NCBI RefSeq assembly: GCF_024505185.1
Contig: NZ_JANIBJ010000021.1
Location: 1 to 64,000, forward strand
DNA: 64,000 bases
DNA from: Methylomonas subterranea
GTDB taxonomy: Bacteria; Pseudomonadota; Gammaproteobacteria; Methylococcales; Methylomonadaceae
Direction: 5' to 3'
The translations under genes were made by a program, and so were the position numbers. Under the pieces are notes generated by a model. It had not been told where the DNA came from. It searched no databases and was given only the letters and a program-made list of their open reading frames with translations. Below, piece by piece: positions 31,435 through 40,503 of the stretch. Each line of letters starts with the position of its first letter. Positions within the stretch are counted from its first letter, which is position 1.

Positions 31435-32628
31435 ATGAAAATACTAGTTCTCAACGCCGGCAGTTCATCCATCAAATACAGCCTGTTTGCCATGAGCGAC
31501 AGGCGGGTCTTGCTCAGCGGCATCCTCGAACGCATCGGCGAGGCCATGGCGACGCACCGCTATCGTTTAAGCGACGCCGAGCCGGTGTACCTGGAACTGC
31601 CGCTGGTCAACCACCAGCAAGCCCTGCAAACCCTGTTCTCCAGCTTGGCCGCCAGCGGCGCCGTGCGTGACGGCGAATTGGCCTGCATCGGTCACCGCGT
31701 GGTGCACGGCGGCGAAATGTTTCGCCAGCCGGCCTTGATCACGCCGGAAGTCATAAAGCAGATCGCTGGCATGATACCTTTGGCCCCTCTGCATAATCCG
31801 GCCAATCTGCTGGGCATTGAAGAATCGCTCAGACTGATGGGTAAACTGCCGCAAGTCGCCGTTTTCGACACCGCATTTCATCAAAGCCTGCCCGATTATG
31901 CCTACCGCTATCCGATACCCGCCGAACTATACAGCCGGCATGGCGTGCGCCGTTACGGCTTTCACGGCACCTCGCACGGCTATGTCGCCAAACAGGCCGC
32001 CGAAACCCTGGGCAAACCCTTGCAAGAATTGAATCTGATCACCCTGCACTTGGGCAACGGCGCCAGCGCCAGCGCCATCGAAAATGGCCTCTGCGTCGAT
32101 ACCTCCATGGGTATGACACCGCTGGAAGGCTTGATGATGGGCACCCGTTGCGGCGATATCGATCCGGCCCTGCATTTTTATTTGGGACGCAGCCTCGGTC
32201 TGTCCCTGGAAGCCATTGAAAAGCTGTTGAACAACGACAGCGGTTGCCGGGGTATTTGCGGTGAAAACGATATGCGCGGCATACATGCCATGGCGGATGC
32301 CGGCGATCCGGCGGCCAAACTCAGCTTGGCCATGTACGCCTACCGCATCAAGAAATATATCGGCGCTTACTTTGCCGTATTGGGTCGGGTGGATGCCCTG
32401 GTGTTTACCGGCGGCATCGGCGAAAACGACGCCTGGCTAAGGCAACAAAGTTGCGACGGGCTATCCGCCTTGGGCATCGAGCTGGATCCCGCCAGGAATC
32501 AAGCCTCTATCCTGCCTTGCGCGGCTATCCATGCCGACTCATCAAGGGTTAAACTGCTGGTCATACATACCCAGGAAGAGCTCGAAATTGCCATTCAGGC
32601 CGAGACCTGTTTGAAAAACCTGAATTAA
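31435..32628 (+). CDS. ackA: Acetate kinase
   Basis: AckA makes ATP and acetate from acetyl phosphate. The 397-aa protein begins with the signature LVLNAGSSSIKYSLF, has FHGTSHGYV near residue 177, the ATP-binding HLGNGASA near 205 and FTGGIGENDA near 322. The length is normal. It is the third gene of the pta-DUF2380-ackA operon. Type I methanotrophs can excrete acetate under oxygen limitation, which would fit. Confidence 0.97.
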   Translation: MKILVLNAGSSSIKYSLFAMSDRRVLLSGILERIGEAMATHRYRLSDAEPVYLELPLVNHQQALQTLFSSLAASGAVRDGELACIGHRVVHGGEMFRQPALITPEVIKQIAGMIPLAPLHNPANLLGIEESLRLMGKLPQVAVFDTAFHQSLPDYAYRYPIPAELYSRHGVRRYGFHGTSHGYVAKQAAETLGKPLQELNLITLHLGNGASASAIENGLCVDTSMGMTPLEGLMMGTRCGDIDPALHFYLGRSLGLSLEAIEKLLNNDSGCRGICGENDMRGIHAMADAGDPAAKLSLAMYAYRIKKYIGAYFAVLGRVDALVFTGGIGENDAWLRQQSCDGLSALGIELDPARNQASILPCAAIHADSSRVKLLVIHTQEELEIAIQAETCLKNLN

Positions 32629-32660
32629 CGGCCCATTCACTCCATAACCATTGCCCGTTC

Positions 32661-33521
32661 ATGAAACCCATCATCCCGGAAGAAACCGCCCAAAAATTGC
32701 TGAAAGGCATCACGATCCCGCCACAGCCGCAAATCATGGTGGACCTGCATATGGAAATGGCCGTCCCGGAACCCAGTTTCGTCAACATTGCCAAAATCAT
32801 CGGCAAGGATGTCGGTGTGTCCGGGTCCATTTTAAAAGTGATCAACAGCCCGTTTTTCCAATTGCGCAATCAGGTGACTTCGATTGGACAGGCCTTGAAT
32901 TTGTTGGGATTGAATAACGTCATCAACATCGTCAATTCCCTGTCCATTCGCAATTCGCTGACCGATACCACGCTGACCGAGTTGACCCGCTTTTGGGACA
33001 ATGCCCAGGACGTGGCCATGGCGGCGGCCGCCATCTCGAAACTGACCGGCGTGGCCGCGCCGGACGAGGCTTACAGCCTGGGTTTATTTCACAACAGCGG
33101 CATTCCCTTGCTGATGCATAAATTCGAGCACTACCCGTCCATCCTCAAGCGCGCCTACGCCGAGACTTCCAAATCGATTACCGACGTGGAGAACGAAACG
33201 ATAGACTGTAACCATTCGGTGGTGGGCTATTACGTCGCCAAGGCCTGGAAGTTGCCCGCTTATATCGCCCAAACCATCGCCGACCACCATAAAGTCGAGC
33301 CGATTTTTGCCGACAAAATCGCCTGCGAACAAAGCGAAAAAAACCTGTTGGCCATATTGAAACTGGCGGAAACCACCTGTAAAACCCACGGAATGCTGGG
33401 CTATGCCGCCGTCGACCACGAATTCGGCCGCATCAAAAACGATCTGTTGAACTACATCGGTTTAAGCGAATACGACTTCGAGGATTTGCGGGCCGAAGTG
33501 ATTGAAATGGGCCAGCATTGA
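32661..33521 (+). CDS. HDOD-domain signalling protein
   Basis: The 286-aa protein is a single HDOD domain: ITIPPQPQIMVDLHMEM near 15, the KVINSPFF helix near 53, and LGLFHNSGIPLLM near 140. The HD residues of true phosphohydrolases are not kept, as usual for HDOD, so it is likely a regulatory scaffold. It follows ackA by 32 bp and precedes the CobW gene by 21 bp on the same strand. Confidence 0.85.
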   Translation: MKPIIPEETAQKLLKGITIPPQPQIMVDLHMEMAVPEPSFVNIAKIIGKDVGVSGSILKVINSPFFQLRNQVTSIGQALNLLGLNNVINIVNSLSIRNSLTDTTLTELTRFWDNAQDVAMAAAAISKLTGVAAPDEAYSLGLFHNSGIPLLMHKFEHYPSILKRAYAETSKSITDVENETIDCNHSVVGYYVAKAWKLPAYIAQTIADHHKVEPIFADKIACEQSEKNLLAILKLAETTCKTHGMLGYAAVDHEFGRIKNDLLNYIGLSEYDFEDLRAEVIEMGQH

Positions 33522-33542
33522 CGACTTGAAAACATCAGCGGC

Positions 33543-34526
33543 ATGACATCCGATAAAATTCCGGTCATTGTGATCACCGGCTTCCTCGGCAGCGGTAAAA
33601 CCACTTTGCTGAACCGCTTGCTGGCCGACCCCATCGAGACGGCGGTGATCATCAATGAATTCGGCGACATTCCGGTCGACCCCGCCCTGCTGGGGCGCCA
33701 GGAATTGCCGCTGACTACCCTGGCCGGCGGCTGCCTATGCTGCCAAATCAAGGGGGCCTTGGCCCCCACCTTGCGCAATTTATGGATGGCTTGGCGGCAA
33801 GCCCCAAAACCGCCCTTCCGGCGCATGCTGATCGAAACCAGCGGTGTTGCCAGCCCGGAACCGATTCTGGATACCCTGCTGCGCGACAAATGGCTATCCA
33901 GCCGCTATAACTTGGCGGAAATCGTTACCACCTTGGCCATCCCTTCCGCCCTTGCACAGCTGGATCGGTTTGCCGAAGCCAAGGCTCAAGTGGCTTGGGC
34001 CGATACCCTGCTGCTGACGCACGCGGATCTTGCCGATACGGCGCAAAGAACCGCGCTGACTGCCCGGTTGGATGCCTTGGCGCCGGCCACGCCGCGCTTT
34101 GAAAACCTCGCCGCGTACCTTAATGCAAGCAAAAATCCGCCCGCTCTACGCCGCCTGCCCGGTCCGGCCGGTCCGCCGAGACACGGCTTTTCCAGCCTGT
34201 CCCTGCAACTATCCAAGCCCATGAGCCAACCGCAACTGCTAAGCCTGTTGCGGGAATTACTGACCGGCTGGCCAAGCGATTTGCTCCGCATCAAGGGCGT
34301 GGTGAGACTGACGGACGAAGCATGCCCCATGGTCATCCAAGCGGCGGGTCGGCACTTGTACCCGCCGACGGCCCTGGCCGGCAAGGTGGCGGATGATGTC
34401 GGGGGCCGATTGGTGTTTATCGCCAGCGCCGACCCCGCGCCGCTGGCGGAGCATATACAACGGCTTTTCGGCGACAGCATCGACAAAAATGCCCTGCGCG
34501 TGCATATCGACAGTCAAGCGCCCTAA
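33543..34526 (+). CDS. CobW/COG0523-family GTPase, putative metal chaperone
   Basis: G3E GTPases of this family deliver metals such as zinc or cobalt to client proteins. The 327-aa protein has the P-loop GFLGSGKTTLL near residue 14, the NEFGD segment near 39, the family metal motif GGCLCC (CxCC) near 61 and ETSGVASPEP near 98. A C-terminal CobW_C-like domain (about 225-320) is present but short on histidines, so the metal is unclear. It converges on the gene at 34523 with a 4-bp overlap. Confidence 0.85.
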   Translation: MTSDKIPVIVITGFLGSGKTTLLNRLLADPIETAVIINEFGDIPVDPALLGRQELPLTTLAGGCLCCQIKGALAPTLRNLWMAWRQAPKPPFRRMLIETSGVASPEPILDTLLRDKWLSSRYNLAEIVTTLAIPSALAQLDRFAEAKAQVAWADTLLLTHADLADTAQRTALTARLDALAPATPRFENLAAYLNASKNPPALRRLPGPAGPPRHGFSSLSLQLSKPMSQPQLLSLLRELLTGWPSDLLRIKGVVRLTDEACPMVIQAAGRHLYPPTALAGKVADDVGGRLVFIASADPAPLAEHIQRLFGDSIDKNALRVHIDSQAP

Positions 34527-35011
34527 TCCGCTGGTTTGGCATCGCTCCCATTTTTTTTCGCCAGGGTTTCGGAAAACACAAACCCCTGGTCCATGCGCTC
34601 CATTTCTTTTTGCACTTTCTCGAACACCAGTTCCAGGGCCTCGTTGCTGAAAATCACATGCCTCATCAGATTTTCGGCGTAGGTCTGGCGTTTTTTGTAA
34701 TGGCTGTACAGCGCAAACAACAGGGCCGCCAGACCGGTGACCGAGGTTTGCACCATGGCGCTGTATCCGACGCCGATACTATCCAGTTTGAATGCGATGA
34801 CGGGCCAGACCAACAGCGCGCTACCCGCCAGCAAGGCCAAACCGAAGAAAAACTTGTTCAACAGCGCATAACTACGGGCCTTGATGAATAAATCGAACAC
34901 CATCAAATAGCGCAATTTCAATGGCTCCGACGGACTTTTCCCCCAGGCATCTGCGGCAAAGTCCGCCAACAATTGGGCACTGGTTTTATTGGCATTGAAT
35001 AAAGCAGGCAT
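34523..35011 (-). CDS. Two-helix membrane protein, unknown (SLATT-like topology)
   Basis: The start at 35011 is taken because GGAGGTG lies just upstream; the longer open frame is antisense to regB. The 162-aa protein has two membrane helices, about 55-75 (FFGLALLAGSALLVWPVIAF) and 85-102 (TSVTGLAALLFALYSHY), with charged helices on both sides and a coiled-coil-like end. This resembles the SLATT/DUF4231 layout, but no motif proves it. It lies between cobW-like (convergent) and regB (divergent). Confidence 0.6.
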   Translation of the reverse strand: MPALFNANKTSAQLLADFAADAWGKSPSEPLKLRYLMVFDLFIKARSYALLNKFFFGLALLAGSALLVWPVIAFKLDSIGVGYSAMVQTSVTGLAALLFALYSHYKKRQTYAENLMRHVIFSNEALELVFEKVQKEMERMDQGFVFSETLAKKNGSDAKPAD

Positions 35012-35131
35012 GACGCACCTCCAAATTTCGACAGACCGAAGGTAACAGTTAATCGGCGTTCGATGTGGAAATTTTATGCCTGAACCGCAAACAGCGTTAC
35101 CATAACCGGGAAAATTCAACCCTGGTTCGTC

Positions 35132-36505
35132 ATGCTGTCTCATATCCTGCCCAAAGCCGAAATCTCCATCCGCGAAAACCTCAACTGGCTGTACATTCTC
35201 AGAAATCTGATGCTGTTTGCCGTGGTGATAGGAGTGTTTATCGCCGTTCACGGCCTGGATATCGAACTGCCGATGAATCAGCTCTGGCTGGCCATTTTCG
35301 CAATCTCCATCCTTAACCTTTACACCTGGCTGCGTCTGCGCACACCGGAACCGGTCACCGAACACGAGATTTTTTCGCAGATCTGCATGGATGTGCTGGC
35401 TTTGGCCTACTTGCTGTATCTGACCGGCGGGGCCTCCAATCCGATTATCTGGGTATTTTTATTGCCGCTGATCGTCACCGCCATCATGCTGCCGCAATCC
35501 TATGCCTGGAACATGGTCATCATCACCTCGTGCATCTACACGGTATTGATTGCCTACAACGTTCCCCTGCCCGCGCTGGCCCCGCACGCCGACCACCACA
35601 ACATGACCAACCTGACGCCGGAGATGAGTCTGCGCATGCAGTTATTGGAAGACCGGCGTTATTTCAACCTGCATGTTTTCGGCATGTGGTTCGGCTTTGT
35701 ATTCAGCGCCGGCTTGGTGGCTTTTTTTATCATCGCGCTGGCAAAAACCCTCAAGGAGCGCGAACGCAGTCTGGCCGACGCCCGCGAAAGCGCCCTGCGC
35801 GACGAACGGGTGGTTTCGCTGGGCACCCTGGCGGCCAGCGCCGCGCACGACATGGGCACGCCGTTGGGCACCATTGCCATTATCGCCCACGACATGGCCG
35901 AGGAATTACCCGAGCACCGTTTCCCCGAACTGAATCAAAAGTTGGTGATTCTGCAACAACAGCTGGACCGCTGCAAACAGGCCCTATCGGTGATGTCGGC
36001 ATCCGCTGGCGAAATGCGCGCCGAATCGGGCAAGATGATGCCGGTCGGCGATTATATCGATCAAGTATTGAACCAATGGCGCACCCACAAGCCCAGCACC
36101 AAGTTGAATTTATTCGTTTCCGGCGAGGTGGAAATGTCCGCCAACATCATTGCCGAACGCACCCTGACCCACTCGCTGATCAATATTCTGAATAACGCCG
36201 CCGAAGCCACCGACAACCAGGCCGGCATCGAATTTCACGCTCGCTGGGACGCCTACACCTTGACCCTGAAAATCCGCGACTTCGGCCCCGGCCTACCGCC
36301 GGAGTTCCTGGATTTCGCCGGCCAAAAGCCGGTTAAAAGCAATAAACAGGGCATGGGCGTCGGATTGTTTTTGACCTATACCACCATCAAACGCTTGGGC
36401 GGTACAATATATTTCAACAATCTCGATTCAGGTGGCGCCTGTGTGGAAATCAGCCTGCCCATATTAACTAAGGAGAGTGCGCATGACAGAAACATCCACG
36501 GATAA
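35132..36505 (+). CDS. regB: Redox sensor histidine kinase, RegB/PrrB family
   Basis: RegB-type kinases sense the quinone pool and phosphorylate RegA. The 457-aa protein has six membrane helices in residues 20-215, including the family's quinone-site motif GGASNP near 97. The phosphoacceptor region AASAAHDMGTPLGTI near 235-250 is the RegB-specific H-box, and the ATPase domain has NILNNAAEA near 353 and a GMGVGLFL G-box near 408. The gene overlaps regA by 23 bp. In methanotrophs such a pair would tie energy metabolism genes to oxygen supply (inference). Confidence 0.9.
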   Translation: MLSHILPKAEISIRENLNWLYILRNLMLFAVVIGVFIAVHGLDIELPMNQLWLAIFAISILNLYTWLRLRTPEPVTEHEIFSQICMDVLALAYLLYLTGGASNPIIWVFLLPLIVTAIMLPQSYAWNMVIITSCIYTVLIAYNVPLPALAPHADHHNMTNLTPEMSLRMQLLEDRRYFNLHVFGMWFGFVFSAGLVAFFIIALAKTLKERERSLADARESALRDERVVSLGTLAASAAHDMGTPLGTIAIIAHDMAEELPEHRFPELNQKLVILQQQLDRCKQALSVMSASAGEMRAESGKMMPVGDYIDQVLNQWRTHKPSTKLNLFVSGEVEMSANIIAERTLTHSLINILNNAAEATDNQAGIEFHARWDAYTLTLKIRDFGPGLPPEFLDFAGQKPVKSNKQGMGVGLFLTYTTIKRLGGTIYFNNLDSGGACVEISLPILTKESAHDRNIHG

Positions 36506-37031
36506 ACCCAACTTACTGCTGGTCGACGACGACGTCACTTTTTGCTCGGTATTGAAGCCGGCCCTGGAAAAACGCAATTTCCAGGTTACGGTGGCGAACG
36601 ATGTCAACACAGCCATGCAGTTAGCCGAACAGACCGAACCCGAGTACGCGGTCATCGATCTGCGCATCGGTTACGACTCCGGCCTGGAAATGGTTAAGAA
36701 ACTGATAGAGCTGGACAGCAACACCCAAATCGTCATGCTGACGGGTTTCGCCAGTATTGCCACGGCGGTGGAAGCCATTAAACTGGGTGCCATACACTAT
36801 CTGACCAAACCGGCCAGCCCGGATGAAATCGTCAACGCCCTGCACAAAAACGAAGGCGACGCCAGCGTGGCCATCAGCGACAACCCGCTATCTGTGAAAC
36901 GCCTGGAATGGGAGCATCTGCAAAAAGTATTGATGCAGCACGACGGCAACATCTCGGCCGCCGCCCGGGCGCTGAACATGCACCGGCGCACCTTGCAACG
37001 GAAGCTGGAAAAGCGTCCTGTGCGGGAATAA
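36483..37031 (+). CDS. regA: Response regulator, RegA/PrrA family
   Basis: The 182-aa protein has a receiver domain (LLLVDDD near 12, phosphoacceptor D59 in AVIDLRIG, lysine in LTKPAS near 110) and a C-terminal Fis-type helix-turn-helix, GNISAAARALNMHRRTLQRK, nearly invariant in RegA/ActR/RoxR. The start at ATG 36483 lies within the regB end and gives the usual length. It is the partner of the overlapping regB. Confidence 0.93.
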   Translation: MTETSTDKPNLLLVDDDVTFCSVLKPALEKRNFQVTVANDVNTAMQLAEQTEPEYAVIDLRIGYDSGLEMVKKLIELDSNTQIVMLTGFASIATAVEAIKLGAIHYLTKPASPDEIVNALHKNEGDASVAISDNPLSVKRLEWEHLQKVLMQHDGNISAAARALNMHRRTLQRKLEKRPVRE

Positions 37032-37063
37032 CGGCTCATTCACTTTTTTTTTCGGTCTTCCTC

Positions 37064-37471
37064 ATGGTTAAATTTTTCGACTGGCTGGCATTGCCGGCTT
37101 ACTGCGGCTTGATTTACTGGTTATCGAACCAGCAATCGCTACCCGTGCCGCCGTTGTTTGAATTTCAGGACAAAGTCATGCACTTCGGCGCCTATTTCGT
37201 GATGGGCATTTTCAGCTGGCGCTGTTTTCGCCATCTGGGCCTGAGCGGCCGCCGACTGGCGCTGGTCGGTTTTTTGTTTTGCAGCGCTTACGGCATATCC
37301 GACGAATGGCATCAATCGTTCGTACCCGGCCGCAGCAGCAGCGGCTGGGATTGGCTGGCCGACAGCCTGGGCGCGGCGGTCGCCGTGCTGGCGTTAGCTC
37401 TATGCAGTCTAAAGCCGAAAGTAGCCAGGCCAAGCTGGCTGAATTTTATTATCGGATCGCAAAAAACCTGA
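37064..37471 (+). CDS. VanZ-like family membrane protein
   Basis: The 135-aa protein has four predicted helices and the VanZ-like pattern: a start such as WLALPAYCGLIYWLSNQ, a DKVMHFGAYFVMG segment near 40 and SDEWHQSFVPGRSSSGWDWLAD near 85. VanZ-like proteins are linked to glycopeptide or lipid-related resistance in some bacteria, but most members have no known role. It follows regA by 32 bp. The longer upstream frame is a shadow of regA. Confidence 0.8.
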   Translation: MVKFFDWLALPAYCGLIYWLSNQQSLPVPPLFEFQDKVMHFGAYFVMGIFSWRCFRHLGLSGRRLALVGFLFCSAYGISDEWHQSFVPGRSSSGWDWLADSLGAAVAVLALALCSLKPKVARPSWLNFIIGSQKT

Positions 37472-37589
37472 AGCTCGCCCCGGCCCGCGTTGCCGCGTAG
37501 AGCCTGGAATTTTCCGACCAAAGCCGGCTAAACGGTTTTTAAGGTTGACTTGGGCGCGATAACCCTGTTTAATGCGCGGCTCTTGACGG

Positions 37590-37665
<76 letters not shown>

Positions 37666-38533
37666 CCACCTTGATTTCGCCTGCGCGTACTATCTTTACG
37701 CTAACCGGTCTGGCAAGACTCCATATCAGACATAAAAGAACGGGTAAAATAATCGTAAAACCGCGTTCTACGTAAAAAACAGGAGTGAAAAACTTATAGC
37801 CATTAAGCTAAATGCATCATTCGGTCAATGGCGTAAAAACACAGCAATGTAGATTGCCTTGTTTTTATAGTCCATCCTGTTAGTTTACGCGTTACCAGTA
37901 GTTGCTATCTCCACCTATAATTAATTGCCATATTTGAATAAGCAACCAGACCGCTGCAATCCTAAGCATCCAGTGGTCACCGAATTTATAAAACACCATC
38001 CAGTCTACGAACCAAGGAATCTGGCAAGGATCGACGTCTAGGTTGCGGATACCTTGGATATATCCCCCTTGGCGACAAGGCCCGCAAAGTTACGATGACA
38101 ACCACAGCCGTAAGTCCTCCTAAATCCGACAACAGTAATCGCTGCCGTTAGCCTTGCGCCGGCTAAACCAACAACATCGGCCTTTCTTCCGCCAACGGCA
38201 CGAAATTGTTTAGCACCTGGGCGGAAATATATGGGCGCAGTCGCGTATTCTATCATCCCCCGTCAGCGATACTCAGCAACCGAAAACACCTAATTCGTTC
38301 TTGATAAAACTATTTTTCGATAACATGGCCACCGCATTATTGTCAATAAGTAAATCCCAGTAAAGATTGTAACTAAAAAAAAAATTAGACTACCCAAATG
38401 GGCACTGAAACGACGTAAGCCATAACCAGGGGCTTTGCGCGGCAATTAACCGGCTCATTGCGATCTATTTTATGAGTTTTACTATTTTATCTATTATTAG
38501 AATTTTTACACTCAATTAAATGCCGGATTTAGC
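37666..38533. other. 868-bp gene-poor AT-rich region after tRNA-Phe
   Basis: No convincing gene is visible. Short open frames (the longest on the minus strand, 38038-38256) have neither a ribosome binding site nor recognisable content. The composition differs from the GC-rich genes to the left and continues into the SDR gene. It may be a decayed island edge. Confidence 0.5.
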
Positions 38534-39466
38534 ATGAAAACATTTCAGGATATATGGCGTAGCGCAAAAGTTACACGCCATTTATATATAGGCCCCGTTT
38601 CACTAATATTCCATTTCCGAAGAAAACCTAAAATAACTAATAACCTTTTGCTTTCTCTCAAGCGGAAATTATTCCACCATTTTTTTCTTGAAAACATAAA
38701 TGAAGCCATAAATACTCTAAAGCAAGAGCACCAGGACTTTTATAAAAAAGAATCGACTTCTCGTCAAATAGCCGTAATCGTTGGCGTTGGTCCAGGCTTT
38801 GGGTACAGCCTCGTTGAAAAGCTTGCGATAGCTGGCTATCATGTAGTTGCTGTATCGCGTGATGCCGGCCGCCTGGAGAAGCTGGTGAATAGACTTATTC
38901 TGCTTAATTCGAATATTTTAGCTTACAGTTGTGACGCAACTGATGAATCGGCTGTAAAAGAATTGTTTTCTTACGTTAGTAAAAATTTTGGAGTGCCACA
39001 TTTAGTTGTTTACTCTGTACAGTATTTTTCTCCTGGCCGCGTAACTGAAGTAGAATTGCCTGCATTCGAGGAAGGATGGCGCAATAACTGTCTCGGCGGA
39101 TTCTTAGTGGCGAGGGAGGCCTGTCGAGCGATGCAAGCTGAAAAGCGAGGCACTATTTTATTAGTTGGCTCAACCTCGTCTTTATTTGCACGTGAAGACC
39201 ATTTAAATCTTGCTGTTGGCAAATTCGGCTTAAGAGCCCTGGCACAAGTTTTAGCTCGTGAAGCATGGCCTTTTGGCGTCCATGTAACTCATTTGATAAT
39301 CGATGCCGAAATAGACGAGGGAGTGGAAAGAAACGTCAACCGACCAAAGGCAAATCCGAATAATATTGCAAATTCGGTATTGTTTTTGCATGAACAATCT
39401 CCAGACTCCTGGACCAGTGAGATGGACACCCGACCAAATCAGGAAAAATTTTGGGAACACTGCTAA
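38534..39466 (+). CDS. Atypical short-chain dehydrogenase/reductase
   Basis: The 310-aa protein has an N-terminal extension of about 75 residues, then a Rossmann fold: VIVGVGPGFGYSLVEKL near 80 is the NAD(P)-binding glycine motif. The SDR serine region is STSSLF near 215, but the YxxxK motif reads LAVGK (LNLAVGKFG), so the catalytic tyrosine is missing while the lysine stays. The end block AWPFGVHVTHLIIDAEID fits an SDR group of unknown function. Activity as a classical reductase is doubtful. Codon use is AT-rich and unlike the neighbours, which suggests transfer. Confidence 0.75.
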   Translation: MKTFQDIWRSAKVTRHLYIGPVSLIFHFRRKPKITNNLLLSLKRKLFHHFFLENINEAINTLKQEHQDFYKKESTSRQIAVIVGVGPGFGYSLVEKLAIAGYHVVAVSRDAGRLEKLVNRLILLNSNILAYSCDATDESAVKELFSYVSKNFGVPHLVVYSVQYFSPGRVTEVELPAFEEGWRNNCLGGFLVAREACRAMQAEKRGTILLVGSTSSLFAREDHLNLAVGKFGLRALAQVLAREAWPFGVHVTHLIIDAEIDEGVERNVNRPKANPNNIANSVLFLHEQSPDSWTSEMDTRPNQEKFWEHC

Positions 39467-40034
39467 GTAGCTTTGAGTTTTCACAACCTGCCTACGACAA
39501 GTGTGCCTGTTTATAAAAGTTGAAAGTTCTTGCAAAGAACTAATTTTAGCATCTATAAAGTGGCACAAATCACTATATGCCCCTCTGCCGCCCAAAGGCG
39601 TTTCTTTTGAAAAATCCCCCTGCATTTTTCAAAGAAAATACCCGGACCCAAAACCGGCCGGCACCCACGCCGATTGAGAGCATATCAGTATATTTAAAAT
39701 CTTTCGCAGTTGTTGCTCGCGCTTCAATACGCGGGTGACCTAGTACAACCTTCACCCAATCCTGATAAATTGCAGTAGACGGCGGCTGTCGTTTTCGCAC
39801 CCGAATAGCATTATACAAATCCCAGAACGGCTTCGGCTGTTCATCGCAACACACCTTCGCTGCCCACCTCTGCGTCAATCCCTCACAATTTCCGCACCCC
39901 ACATTCGACCGCTTGACAGAGCGTTCCTCACACTACAGGTAAGGTATCTGTAAGTTTCGGGTAATGTCCACGCAAGGTTCCTGAAAGGTCGGCTCATTAC
40001 ACTGCTGGCAAAACAAAGGCAGGAGACTTCCCCG
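39467..40034. other. Gene-poor region between SDR and USP genes
   Basis: No supported gene. A 109-codon open frame on the minus strand (39573-39902) has no ribosome binding site or recognisable domain. A perfect TTGACA at 39913-39918 with TACAGG 15 bp later is a weak promoter candidate for the usp-SulP operon. A GGCAGGAG ribosome binding site for the next gene lies near 40017. Confidence 0.4.
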
Positions 40035-40481
40035 ATGAAACGCACCATCTTCATACCCACCGATTTTTCGGAGGCATCGCTAGGTTTGGTGGCGCATACC
40101 CTACTACTGGCGGGTGACGACGAAATTGAAATCGTGTTGACCCACTGCTTTTTCTTAAGCGATTCGATAGTCGAATTGCTTTTTTTCGATAAGGAGGAGT
40201 TATTTAAATCGTTGAAAAGCGCTCAATTCGATAACGCTTTCAGGACGCTACGCAACAAGCATTCTCGGGCCAAGGTGAAGTTCAGATGGGAAATTTTCAC
40301 CGGATTTAATCTGGCCGCCTTTAAAAATTTCGTTTCGGGCAATCGGATCACCGAAGCGGTGATGCCGCAGCCCTACTTCCCCTTGACCGACACAACGGGA
40401 AATTTCGACCCCACTCCTTATGTGCGCCGCAGTCGACTTCCGGTCACCGTAGTTGCGCACTACGCCACGCTAATCGCTTAA
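40035..40481 (+). CDS. Universal stress protein-like protein
   Basis: The 148-aa protein starts with RTIFIPTDFSEAS, the first strand and loop of the USP fold. The rest is divergent, and the GxxG-9x-G(S/T) nucleotide motif seen in ATP-binding USPs is absent (the end reads RRSRLPVTVVAHY). It probably does not bind ATP. It lies 22 bp before a SulP transporter that itself carries USP domains, so it may interact with it. An AGGAG site precedes the ATG. Confidence 0.7.
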   Translation: MKRTIFIPTDFSEASLGLVAHTLLLAGDDEIEIVLTHCFFLSDSIVELLFFDKEELFKSLKSAQFDNAFRTLRNKHSRAKVKFRWEIFTGFNLAAFKNFVSGNRITEAVMPQPYFPLTDTTGNFDPTPYVRRSRLPVTVVAHYATLIA

Positions 40482-40503
40482 CTCAGACAATAGGTAATTT
40501 ATT

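Noticed and set aside
38038-38256. 72-codon minus-strand frame in the gap after tRNA-Phe
   Set aside because: No start signal and no family resemblance; left as gene-poor DNA.
39573-39902. 109-codon minus-strand frame, possible integrase fragment
   Set aside because: No integrase motifs (R...H-x-x-R...Y) could be found, and there is no ribosome binding site.
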